Translations under genes and position numbers: made by a program
Origin: Paludibacteraceae bacterium
GTDB lineage: Bacteria; Bacteroidota; Bacteroidia; Bacteroidales; Paludibacteraceae
Assembly (NCBI GenBank): GCA_017454915.1
Contig: JAFTCC010000038.1
Span: 19,660-83,659, forward strand
Length of the DNA stretch: 64,000 nt
Reading direction: 5' to 3'
Shown here: positions 45,101 through 53,341 of the stretch, piece after piece
Layout of the letters: the number at the start of each line of letters is the position of its first letter
How positions within the stretch are numbered: the stretch's first letter is position 1
The notes under the pieces: model-generated
Databases searched by the model: none
Told to the model about the DNA's origin: nothing
The model's input: only the letters and a program-made list of their open reading frames with translations

Positions 45101-46069
45101 CTTGCGCCGACAACAACCTACTACGCATACGTCGTAAATGACTGCGAAGGCGGCGAAAAAGCGCCACGTTCACCGGCACTGGTGTTCACAACCACCGCAA
45201 TAGCCCGCGCGGTTCCGTTCAAATACGGATTTGAGGACGGCGAAGGCGACGCATTCACATTCATCACCAACCCTGGCAACAAGAACAACTGGACCGTGGG
45301 CAATGCCGCAGAAGCTGTCCACTCAGGCAGCAAAGCCCTCTATATCACCAACGGCAACGGATTTGAATACACCATTGGCGACTACAGCAACTACGCAAGC
45401 TCGGCGGCATGGGCATACACGACACTGAAATTCGACAATGCCGGCACCTATGAGGTTTCGTACGCATGGCGCAACAACGGAGAGTCGGAAGACTTCTTGA
45501 GCATTTTCCTTGCGCCCGCCACCACTAAACTTGCTATCGGAGAAAGCTACTACGGCAACTCGTATTATGGCACAATCGGCGGTCAAGGCGTATTCAACAG
45601 TTCAACGCCATCAGTAGCCGGACTCAAAGTGCTTGACCACGGAGTGTATGGCAGCGAAGAATGGTATGAAACCACACGTGAAATCGAAATAACAGAAGCT
45701 GGAGCTTACATACTCGCTTTCTTGTGGAACAACGACGAGTACAATGGCGAACAACACCCGGCCGCAATTGATGACATACAAGTCAAGTTGAAAGACGAGA
45801 CATCACTTGCCAGTGTCCGCGGCACAGTCATCAGCCTCAACCCGAGCGTCATCAGCAAGGGTGAGCAAGTATGCGTCAACTATGATTTCACAGCCGCACA
45901 GCGCGACAACATGACAATAGAGATCATTGACATGGCAGGCCGCAAAGTTGCTGACTTCCATCCGAACCAAGACATCAAGATTGGCGGATTTAACGCAGCA
46001 GGAATGTACCTCGTGCGCATAAAAGCAGGCAACGGGGACACATTCACCGGACGCGTGCTCGTTAAATAA
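42116..46069 (+). CDS. Large T9SS cargo with choice-of-anchor-J/fibronectin-III-like modules
   Basis: 1317 residues. Signal peptide 1-29 (ending SVNAQ). Alternating modules follow: MAM/choice-of-anchor-J-like domains marked by LPFSEDFEDLTTLPECWTF-type openings and DDIRIE/DNLSIM-type ends, and fibronectin-III-like domains marked by LxATTYxLAVRTLC and LKPETLYSVAVRGVCDG. The end (LNPSVISKGEQVCVNYDF...IIDMAGRKVADF...FNAAGMYLVRIKAGNG) is a type A sorting domain, so the protein is exported by the type IX system. Many Cys residues sit at module borders. Probably an adhesin or matrix-binding protein. No enzymatic domain is visible. Confidence 0.85.
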   Translation: MKKSFTLITRWLTCALVSLSLLPLSVNAQCNPVGETDLPLTLNFNDAALPPECWSTDGQVNLSSTAYGGSGFAINFMVSSDAGAYLISPIISGDISKLAVSFRAYGVAGRKLSVGALLTQGDLSSLEQVGVAELSADDTWTDFYIPVGADFEGTSNVSLVVYAGSGDDATPIYLDDLAIEVQSACPRARNITLQDYSADAVFTWDANENATAWNVVVRLNGTEAFNEQVNEPVARVGGLASSTEYNFEIEVTALCDGESASTTTATGNFKTACGALPLPFSEDFEDLTTLPECWTFFTTSQNYAKFRVRTTANVDVNGKGLDFQNSRGKNIMHAILPPLAGQDVSNYTATFRYSQDRKTGKLQFGYLTNASDTATFISLTGELPQSGSYLPTSLYLAEVPLADVPAAAQALAWRFYAPGEDINAAIDDIRIEANPDCGKPAGISVSALTSAGATLLINDPDASHFQWEVAAILGTDSIKQITGQRSVTISGLAAATTYSLAVRTLCQDGKSPWVAGDNFTTGCLPQGNAETGFSENFDSFKNVAEMICWTFSDPSKAVIFRGDDEEEAEYVSDYVESKRSLALVYSQTYAIVPELAFPLSNSIVKFWLYLADDNLRVGHADPANVDGTFVEVKLIEPQVGEVTVSFEGVEVPEGHRLVLYYNAAERGDWSPCAFDNLSIMPSSGCSTPSDLIVSRVESTSADINWYGEAPSHKVLVFEGNVQYSALGTATPKQELDIDGQLNATITGLKPETLYSVAVRGVCDGSVSFFSDIVTFTTECEELQLPYTDSFENGATRLNCWNILSGTATTTDKYASDGKRSLYITSGDVILASPKLAKRLSDCKLSFDARSLYGATIYVGVMSNPSDASTLFNLTSIDIPEITGVGFPTFSLYFKDILADSELESYADSHYFALTIASPSAYGYVYIDKLIVEEADDCLPATDLQLTNVDDQSATMIWTSNGAKTATVELYTAPYTNGATPAISQSVETRGATIHGLAPTTTYYAYVVNDCEGGEKAPRSPALVFTTTAIARAVPFKYGFEDGEGDAFTFITNPGNKNNWTVGNAAEAVHSGSKALYITNGNGFEYTIGDYSNYASSAAWAYTTLKFDNAGTYEVSYAWRNNGESEDFLSIFLAPATTKLAIGESYYGNSYYGTIGGQGVFNSSTPSVAGLKVLDHGVYGSEEWYETTREIEITEAGAYILAFLWNNDEYNGEQHPAAIDDIQVKLKDETSLASVRGTVISLNPSVISKGEQVCVNYDFTAAQRDNMTIEIIDMAGRKVADFHPNQDIKIGGFNAAGMYLVRIKAGNGDTFTGRVLVK

Positions 46070-46096
46070 ACGCATCACCAAACCACAAAAAATTAG

Positions 46097-46130
46097 GCAG
46101 CCCGATAGTTTTGTCGGGCTGCTTAATTTT
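46097..46130 (+). terminator. Terminator after the 1317-residue T9SS gene
   Basis: GCAGCCCGA (46097-46105) and TCGGGCTGC (46114-46122) form a perfect 9-bp stem with an 8-nt loop, followed by TTAATTTT. Confidence 0.75.
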
Positions 46131-46359
46131 CTCATCAAGTCACATTTGGTTCCGGTTTATTATTTGGACCATACGCACGTATATACAAATTAACGTTTTT
46201 TTACCACTATTCCTTTCGATTGCGAATGTATGAGTGCATTTTAATTAAAAAATCAAAAAAAAATCGTAACTTTGCAAACAGATTGTGATTAAAACCCGAA
46301 TCGGTCAGATAATACCGGACGAGGGTGAAAAATAGTAGAAAGTTGGTCTAAATTAAGGT

Positions 46360-49293
46360 ATGAAAAGATTAGCAATAGCATTATTGTGCGCCGCCTTGTC
46401 TGCATTTACTTTAGTGAATGCAGAGCCAGTCGCGTCCGCACCCTATCAGTGCAGTTTTGAAAACGAGGCAGAAAACGCCGCATGGAGCATGAACTCACTC
46501 TCTATGCTTCCCGACCGCTGGTTTATTGGCAACAGCACGTCTTCAGACGGCGCCAAGAGCCTTTACGTAAGCCCGAAAAACGGAGAGAACGCCGAGATGC
46601 CGGCATATTCACGTCACAAACAAGGATATGTGCTCTATGCGGTCAGAGAGTTCAAACTACCAACAGGACGCTACGACATTTCGTTCGACTATAAAATCAA
46701 GGGTACTGACAAGGATAAGTTTTACGCCTTTTGGTCACCTACTATGCCTGCTAACCTGAGCGGGCAGACGACATCCGTGCCTTCTAACCTCGGAACTGCC
46801 ATTGTCAACGCCAAATACGATGTTCCGGAATGGACTAACGCACAAACGTCAGTAACCGCCAACGGTACGAGCCGATACCTGGTATTCGTATTCTTGGCTG
46901 GTAACGGCACTGACCCCGTGAACAATCCCGGGGCTTGCGTTGACAACATACAGATTGTGAAGCACGGCACAACCGATGACTGCTGGCTTCAGCCATACCA
47001 ACTTGAATTTGAGAACACAGCCGAGGGCACCAAATTCACATGGGCTGGAAACGCATCGGCATACCAACTGGAGTATTTTCCGGCCGCCAACCCTGCCGAC
47101 ATAACGCGCATCAGCGACATACATGGCACAGAATATATTGAGCCAAGTGAAAAATTCACCGACGGCATGTACGGTTTCCGCGTACGCGCCACATGCGACA
47201 ACGACACAAGCCTCTGGGCATCACGATACAACATTTTTATATACGACATCACCGCACACTGCATCGACTTCCTCAACCTGCGCGGCGAAAACGTAACTTG
47301 CTACTACGGCGACTTCAATAACCCTTTCAAGAACCGTGAGGTTGTGGACCACGGATATGCCGACATGACAAGCCACCACACTATCCACTATATTGACGGC
47401 GAAACCGACCCGCGCACAGGCGGCGGGCTGCGTACCAAACCCGACGGCGCTCTTGCTTCAGTAAGGCTCGGCAACTGGGAAACGCAAAAAATCAACGAGT
47501 CGGCAGAAGGAATAATGTACAAAATAGTGCGCACGACGGGCATCAACGTCATCAAGATGAACTATGCCGTGGTACTGCAGGACCCCAACCACAGCTATTC
47601 CGACCAACCGCGCTTCACTCTCGAACTACTTGACGAATTCGGCAACAGAATTGACCCGACGTGCGGCGTTGTGGACTTCATAGCCGACAAGAACCGTCCC
47701 GGCTGGCACACATACGTCGATTATTCTGACCCTGATATGTCACCTGCCGTGGCAGAGATGAACAGCGTAACATGGAAAGACTGGAGCACGATAGCCCTCA
47801 ACCTAACAGATATGCCCGAAGTGGTGTTCGTACGTTTGAGCACACGCGACTGTGGATTGGGCGAGCATTATGGCTACGCCTACTTCACCCTTGACTGCTC
47901 CGACGGCATCGTTCACGGCACACAGTCGTGCGGTGAAGTGCCTGACAGATTTGAGGTCGAGGCCGGCTATAATTACCGCTGGTTCCGCAAGCAGGACGGA
48001 CGTGCAAACCCGATACCATTGTCAGACCCGCGCATCAGCGAAGACGGACGCGTGTTCACACCCGCTGCCGACGACACCGACGTGTACTGCGTTGACCTAA
48101 TCCAGACCAACAGCAGCACTTGCTATTTCACACTTGAGTTCTCACGCCGCGGATTGCTGCCGATGGCTGGCGTAAAGGCTTCGTGGGAACCTAAAAACTG
48201 CCAAAACAAATTGCGTCTCATCAATGACAGCAAAATGCAGGAAATAATAGAAGACGAAAACGGCAACAAAACGCAAGGTGACATAATTGAATTTGACGGG
48301 CAGACAGAATGGAGCGTTACCCTACCCGACGGCTCGGTAGTTACATCTGCCGACAAATCTTTCGTCGTGGACTTGCCCAACGAAGGCGGAGAAGTAAAAG
48401 TCAGCCTTAAAGCGATTGTGCCCAACACCGATTGCTTCGACATCAAGGACACAACTATCGTCGTGAAGGCAATAGGGCGACATGAAGGACAAGACAAAAA
48501 ATATATGTGCGACGACGGCACAGGCTTCACCTTCAACGGACAGCACTATGACAAACCCGGGCACTACGAAACCGTGCTTAAAACAGCAGCCGGATGTGAC
48601 AGCCTGCTCACATTTGACCTTGAATATCTCAGCGTGCAAACCATACGCAAGGACACCATGATTTGCGACTTCACTGCCATCAAGCCATGGTATGAGCACA
48701 CCTTTGACCCTGCGATAGCTGACGCCACATACACTCACGTTGAGAAAGGCAAAGGTCTCAACTGCGATTCGCTCGTGATAGAAATGCACGTCAGGATGCG
48801 AGCCGAATGCTGCACTGATTCGCTCATAACACAACGCTGGAACGATTTCCTTGCTGTGCGTAAGTCCAAAGCCGACCAGTTCGGCGGTTTCAGCGCGTAC
48901 CAATGGTACCAAGACGGAGAAATCATGCCCGGTCAGTACGGACCGCAACTATATCTGCCTGAAATTGACATCACAGCACACACCTACACCGTAATCGTAA
49001 CATGCTCGGCAGACCGCAAGATGCTCAAGTCGTGCGAGTTTAAGCCCACACAAATTGGAAATTACTCATACATCAGCATCAGCCCGTCAGTGGTGCTCAA
49101 CGGAGAAGCGTTCGTAAATGCCGGCGAACCGGCACAAGTGCGCATAATTAACCAAGTCGGGGCTCTGGTGTCAACCCAACACATTGGGGCTGGCAAGGAG
49201 CGCATAGAAGTGCCGCAAAATGCCGGAGTGTACCTCATTGAGGTCACTACGCTCACAGGTGCAAGAAGGCTTGAGAAAATCATGGTTAGGTAG
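46360..49293 (+). CDS. T9SS cargo, multi-domain surface protein
   Basis: 977 residues. Signal peptide 1-22. Residues ~28-205 form a choice-of-anchor-J/jelly-roll-like domain (YQCSFENEAENAAWSM, ACVDNIQIVKHG), then a fibronectin-III-like domain, a ~300-residue middle part (WKDWSTIALNLTDMPEVVFVRL), Ig-like domains, and a type A sorting domain at the end (ISPSVVLNGEAF...QVGALVSTQHIGAG...NAGVYLIEVTTLTG). A TAACTTTG -7 box is at 46267-46274 without a matching -33. Twenty-nine bp before the OmpA-like gene, so probably co-transcribed with it. Confidence 0.82.
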   Translation: MKRLAIALLCAALSAFTLVNAEPVASAPYQCSFENEAENAAWSMNSLSMLPDRWFIGNSTSSDGAKSLYVSPKNGENAEMPAYSRHKQGYVLYAVREFKLPTGRYDISFDYKIKGTDKDKFYAFWSPTMPANLSGQTTSVPSNLGTAIVNAKYDVPEWTNAQTSVTANGTSRYLVFVFLAGNGTDPVNNPGACVDNIQIVKHGTTDDCWLQPYQLEFENTAEGTKFTWAGNASAYQLEYFPAANPADITRISDIHGTEYIEPSEKFTDGMYGFRVRATCDNDTSLWASRYNIFIYDITAHCIDFLNLRGENVTCYYGDFNNPFKNREVVDHGYADMTSHHTIHYIDGETDPRTGGGLRTKPDGALASVRLGNWETQKINESAEGIMYKIVRTTGINVIKMNYAVVLQDPNHSYSDQPRFTLELLDEFGNRIDPTCGVVDFIADKNRPGWHTYVDYSDPDMSPAVAEMNSVTWKDWSTIALNLTDMPEVVFVRLSTRDCGLGEHYGYAYFTLDCSDGIVHGTQSCGEVPDRFEVEAGYNYRWFRKQDGRANPIPLSDPRISEDGRVFTPAADDTDVYCVDLIQTNSSTCYFTLEFSRRGLLPMAGVKASWEPKNCQNKLRLINDSKMQEIIEDENGNKTQGDIIEFDGQTEWSVTLPDGSVVTSADKSFVVDLPNEGGEVKVSLKAIVPNTDCFDIKDTTIVVKAIGRHEGQDKKYMCDDGTGFTFNGQHYDKPGHYETVLKTAAGCDSLLTFDLEYLSVQTIRKDTMICDFTAIKPWYEHTFDPAIADATYTHVEKGKGLNCDSLVIEMHVRMRAECCTDSLITQRWNDFLAVRKSKADQFGGFSAYQWYQDGEIMPGQYGPQLYLPEIDITAHTYTVIVTCSADRKMLKSCEFKPTQIGNYSYISISPSVVLNGEAFVNAGEPAQVRIINQVGALVSTQHIGAGKERIEVPQNAGVYLIEVTTLTGARRLEKIMVR

Positions 49294-49322
49294 GGGCATA
49301 ACAAACAGATAACTAAGTAAAA

Positions 49323-51035
49323 ATGAATATAAGAGTCATAACACTTTTAGCCTGTATGATGGCACTCGTTGCCGCTCATGCACAACAAGACACCGTGGCG
49401 GCACGGCCCGCACCAGCCGTAAAAGCAGTGCCCAAGCACTCGGTGGGTTTGTCGGCCGAACTCGGATACGCCAATATGTTCTACAAACCCGCAGCCACGT
49501 CAAGCGGATTCAAAGCGCATAACCCCGGCGGAATCGGCGGGGGACTGACAGTTTTCTATCAACTGCAATACAAGGCCTTCCTGTTCCGCACCGGACTTGG
49601 ATTCGACCTGCTAACCTCAAAATCAAGGATTGACGTTCCTACTGCCGCACTCGAGGTGGCAGACATTCCAGACTTTGCGCACAACATGCAGTACCGCTAC
49701 GCGACCGACAAATACACCGTTACAGAACCATGGGGTAACGTGTTTATCCCCATTATGGCCGGTGGCGAGTTTGGCAAAGACGATCTGTTTTTTGCGCTCG
49801 CCGGTGTTAAACTTGGCATTGGTTTTCCTGTAGGCAAGTCTAAGACTAAAGCTGAAGGACGCGTGTATGCCACCGATGACGACGTGATAGGCGACATGAC
49901 TGACATGCCCACACACGGACTTGGAAATTTCACTCTCGACTCAAAAGAGAAACTGAAACATAATCCATTCAACGCCACATTATCGGCTGAATTTGGAATC
50001 AACCTTGACCCGTGGATGCGTCCCAAGCCGGAAGTCCGGACAGGCAAGCAGGCCCGTACAAAACGCAAGACCTTCAAAGACTTCCTGCACTACCGCCTCT
50101 CTATCTTTGCCGACTATGGGCTCACCAACTCTTATAAAGAGCCATCAGAATACGCAGCCGCATTTTACAACCACGCAGGAACAGCCGCAGGCAACGAGCC
50201 ACGCCTCAACGCTGACGGGGCGGCTGTCAATAATGCGCTCAACGTGAGCGGCAACAGCTTTGAAAACGGCAGCAAGTCTAAACTGCATAACTTCCTTGTC
50301 GGCGTAAAGTTTGCCGTGATGTATCAGAAAGAGAAACCGCAGCCCCGCAAGCCGCAACCCAAACCCAAGCCACAGCCCAAACCTAAACCACCGGTTAAAG
50401 TCATGCCCAACTTGAGCGGCGTGGTGTTTGACATAGACACCAACGAACCCATTCCTGCCAACGTGCAGATACAAGATGAGCAGGGGACCAAAGTCTTGTT
50501 TGAGGGTGACGTGGACGAGGCTGGCGAGTTCGCCACAAAACTCAAGCCCGGCACTTACAAGGTAGTTTCCACCCTGCTGGGTTATCAGCCATACGAAAAA
50601 GGCATGACCTTTGAGCAAGAGCAACTCCAGATTGGCATGAAGAAGATTCCTGAAGTGCGCATCGTGCTTGAGAACCTCTTCTTCGCGACCAACGAAACCA
50701 CCATACTGCCCGAGTCAGAGCCTGCGCTCAACACCCTCTTTGAATACCTCACCAAGTATCCGGAGCGCACTATACTCATCATCGGACACACCGACAACAT
50801 AGGCACCATACGCGCCAACCAGACGCTGTCGGAAGGCCGTGCGAACAGCGTGCGCCAGAGCATGATAGACCGTGGCATAGCCCCAGAAAGGCTTCAGGCT
50901 GAAGGTCATGGCGAACTCGAGCCGCGAGTGCCTAACGACTCTGATGAGCACCGGCAGATGAACCGCCGCGTTGAGTTTATGGTCATCTCCGATGGAGCAA
51001 TCGACGCCAAGGAGTCAACAGCACCTGCCAAATAA
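49323..51035 (+). CDS. OmpA-family protein with Pro/Lys linker and regulatory-like domain
   Basis: 570 residues. Signal peptide 1-21 (ending AHAQ); barrel-like region ~40-335 (VGLSAELGYANMFY, LHNFLVGVKFAVMYQ); a Pro/Lys linker of KPQPKPK repeats (~340-358); a carboxypeptidase-regulatory-like domain (VVFDIDTNEPIPANVQI, TYKVVSTLLGYQPYEKG); and a C-terminal OmpA domain (FFATNETTILPESEPALN, IIGHTDNIGTIRANQTLSEGRANSV, NRRVEF) that should bind peptidoglycan. Links the outer membrane to the cell wall. Followed by a strong terminator. Confidence 0.88.
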   Translation: MNIRVITLLACMMALVAAHAQQDTVAARPAPAVKAVPKHSVGLSAELGYANMFYKPAATSSGFKAHNPGGIGGGLTVFYQLQYKAFLFRTGLGFDLLTSKSRIDVPTAALEVADIPDFAHNMQYRYATDKYTVTEPWGNVFIPIMAGGEFGKDDLFFALAGVKLGIGFPVGKSKTKAEGRVYATDDDVIGDMTDMPTHGLGNFTLDSKEKLKHNPFNATLSAEFGINLDPWMRPKPEVRTGKQARTKRKTFKDFLHYRLSIFADYGLTNSYKEPSEYAAAFYNHAGTAAGNEPRLNADGAAVNNALNVSGNSFENGSKSKLHNFLVGVKFAVMYQKEKPQPRKPQPKPKPQPKPKPPVKVMPNLSGVVFDIDTNEPIPANVQIQDEQGTKVLFEGDVDEAGEFATKLKPGTYKVVSTLLGYQPYEKGMTFEQEQLQIGMKKIPEVRIVLENLFFATNETTILPESEPALNTLFEYLTKYPERTILIIGHTDNIGTIRANQTLSEGRANSVRQSMIDRGIAPERLQAEGHGELEPRVPNDSDEHRQMNRRVEFMVISDGAIDAKESTAPAK

Positions 51036-51058
51036 CGGCATCAATAATAAATAAAAAG

Positions 51059-51092
51059 CACCACCCTGATTTGGGGTGGTGTTTATTTTTTT
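51059..51092 (+). terminator. Terminator after the OmpA-like gene
   Basis: CACCACCC (51059-51066), 7-nt loop, GGGTGGTG (51074-51081), then TTTATTTTTTT. Confidence 0.85.
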
Positions 51093-51118
51093 ATTCTGTT
51101 ATATAATTGCCACACCAC

Positions 51119-51149
51119 TTGCACAATTTAAGATAATTCTCTAATTTTG
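51119..51149 (+). promoter_or_regulatory. Promoter for lipoprotein/sulfatase-fold pair
   Basis: TTG at 51119-51121, 20 bp, TAATTTTG at 51142-51149. Predicted start near 51155, ~70 nt before the ATG at 51226. Confidence 0.55.
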
Positions 51150-51225
51150 CAATATCTATACCTCTGATTATTAGTAACACTTGACCGTTTGCCAACGGAA
51201 TAAAAATTTGGGCACACTACAAAAC

Positions 51226-51690
51226 ATGAAAAAAATTCTACTGATAGCGTCAACGTGCATGCTCATAGCACTGACCGCATTGGTTGCTGTCGCTTGTGGA
51301 GGCAGCAACAGCAAAAATGACAATGTCGTAAACCCCAACACGCCAAGCGGAAACTCCAACACTGCAAACTCACTTGTGGGGACATGGAAAATCGCCATAG
51401 ATAAAGACTACGAATTGGTTACACTTAATGCCAACCAACAAGGCACGTGGCTCTCATATAGCGACTACTATAAAGAGACGTACATTACACCACTCTCATG
51501 GTCCTACGACGATGCGACAAAACGTCTTATCGTTATTTTCAACGATGAGGAATATGGCTACAACACTATGATAACATACGAAGTAATGTGGTTTGGCAAC
51601 AACCAGGTCTATCTCAAGTGGGTTGACGGCATGAACTATGCACTCGGATACTTATATGAAGAAGTTTTGGGACCGTTCAACAGGCAGTAA
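51226..51690 (+). CDS. Lipocalin-like lipoprotein
   Basis: 154 residues from ATG 51226 (the earlier start at 51181 would put 15 residues before the signal peptide). Lipoprotein signal ending VAVAC (Cys 23), an Asn/Ser-rich tether (GGSNSKNDNVVNPNTPSGNSN), then a small beta barrel: LVGTWKIAIDKDYELVTLNANQQGTW, ITPLSWSYDDATKRLIVIF, the repeated edge-strand pattern of lipocalin-like domains in Bacteroidetes. Ligand unknown. The 3' end overlaps the next gene by 35 bp. Confidence 0.78.
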   Translation: MKKILLIASTCMLIALTALVAVACGGSNSKNDNVVNPNTPSGNSNTANSLVGTWKIAIDKDYELVTLNANQQGTWLSYSDYYKETYITPLSWSYDDATKRLIVIFNDEEYGYNTMITYEVMWFGNNQVYLKWVDGMNYALGYLYEEVLGPFNRQ

Positions 51691-53329
51691 ACTGGCGGAA
51701 CTTGCGGCCATCACACTCGCCTTTGCTCTCAAATTTCTACTCTACCGCCATCTTACAGAACTTGACAACGGACTGACAACACGTCAGTCCGCATTGTCTA
51801 TTATTGTCAACATCGGCGCAGCCGCCGTGTTGGCAAGCATCATCATTACCCGACGACATATTTGGAGCGCCGCGCTACTTGCCATCACTTTGGACGTGTG
51901 GCTCATTGGCAACACTATCTATTTCTATGCCAACCACTTACTTCCCGACTGGCAGACATTGACACTCGTGTCGCAACTGCGAGGGTTCGAAAGTTCTATT
52001 TTGACTTTTCTGGACTGGAAGTTGATGCTGTTCCCTTTTCTCACGCTTACTTCCCTAATGTTTCTTTATGCCCTCCGACAACCTCAAAATGATGTTGAAA
52101 ACACGTGGAAAATAGCGGCTACCTCACTGCTCATGGGCATTGCCATGCAAACGATTGGCACAATAGCAAACAACATGCACGGCACCGATGATGACAAATG
52201 GTCGATTCGTGATGACGAAAACAATTTTTTGAGGGCGCATAGTCCTCTGGGGCATATCGCGTATGCGGTCAAAAGCGCTGTAACCGAAGGCATGCTTAAC
52301 ATTAAAGCCAACACACCACTTACGCCACGCGAACTTAATACCATAAGAGCCGTTACACGGCAGCATAGCAACCCGTCGGAACCACAGGGGCATCTCGCTT
52401 TCATTCTCGTGGAAAGCCTTGAAACATGGGCATTGGACGCAACAGACATCAACGGAAATTCCGTGTGCCCAAACTTGCAGAATTACATCTGCTCAAACGA
52501 CGTCCTCTACTGCCCGCGCGTCATCACGCAACAACAATATGGACGTAGCGGAGACGGTCAACTCATCACTCAAACCGGACTGCTGCCGCTTAAACACGGT
52601 GTCGCATGTATGCAATATGGCGACAACACCTACCCCAACCTTGCGCATTTTTTTGATAATAGCGTAATCATCACCGGCTATCCCGGGGTGTGGAACCAAC
52701 ACACCACGACACAATCTTACGGCTTCAAACATCTGCGAGAACCACGTTTTGGAGCCAAAAGCAGCGACAAAGTTGTGCTGCAACAAATGCGGCAAGAGTT
52801 GGAAAATTCGAATAAGCCCACGTGCGCTCTTGCTCTTACGATAGACACTCATGCGCCATTTAAGACACAAAAGCAAACGCCGCAATTCGGGCAAGGCTTA
52901 TATTCTGCCGCCGAGACCTCTTACCTGAGGTGCGTCAACAGTCTTGACAGTTTACTGGGAAATTTACTTGCGTGGGCTGACACTGCCGCTACAATGTCAA
53001 CAGCAACCATTGTCATTACGGCTGACCACAATCATTTTCCTGTGGGCAATGGCAGAGGTGTGTGCCCGCTTATCATACGCTCGCCCAAAATAAAACAGCG
53101 CATTATCATCAACGAGGCATATCAAATGGACATTTTCCCTACTGTGCTCAACATTATCGGACAAGCCAACTACTTCTGGCAAGGATTTGGCAGTAGCCTT
53201 GTTGCAACAACAAACGACGATGAAATCACTCGACACGACATCGGCGAACGTCTCGTAAGCCCTAATGAGGCGTTGGACATTTCGGACAAGCTAATACGAA
53301 GCAACTTTTTTAGCAACTGCAAACAATAA
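51656..53329 (+). CDS. Membrane sulfatase/LtaS-fold hydrolase or transferase, Ser nucleophile
   Basis: 557 residues from ATG 51656. Four to five membrane helices fill residues ~10-180; the catalytic domain begins HLAFILVESLETWALD (first metal ligands), has GRSGDGQLITQTGLLPL with the candidate nucleophile Ser near 299, and ITADHNHFP with the late metal site. LtaS/EptA-like enzymes transfer phosphoglycerol or phosphoethanolamine to lipids or glycans on the outer face of the inner membrane; substrate here unknown. Convergent with the related enzyme at 53342. Confidence 0.82.
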   Translation: MKKFWDRSTGSKLAELAAITLAFALKFLLYRHLTELDNGLTTRQSALSIIVNIGAAAVLASIIITRRHIWSAALLAITLDVWLIGNTIYFYANHLLPDWQTLTLVSQLRGFESSILTFLDWKLMLFPFLTLTSLMFLYALRQPQNDVENTWKIAATSLLMGIAMQTIGTIANNMHGTDDDKWSIRDDENNFLRAHSPLGHIAYAVKSAVTEGMLNIKANTPLTPRELNTIRAVTRQHSNPSEPQGHLAFILVESLETWALDATDINGNSVCPNLQNYICSNDVLYCPRVITQQQYGRSGDGQLITQTGLLPLKHGVACMQYGDNTYPNLAHFFDNSVIITGYPGVWNQHTTTQSYGFKHLREPRFGAKSSDKVVLQQMRQELENSNKPTCALALTIDTHAPFKTQKQTPQFGQGLYSAAETSYLRCVNSLDSLLGNLLAWADTAATMSTATIVITADHNHFPVGNGRGVCPLIIRSPKIKQRIIINEAYQMDIFPTVLNIIGQANYFWQGFGSSLVATTNDDEITRHDIGERLVSPNEALDISDKLIRSNFFSNCKQ

Positions 53330-53341
53330 AACAACTGTTTT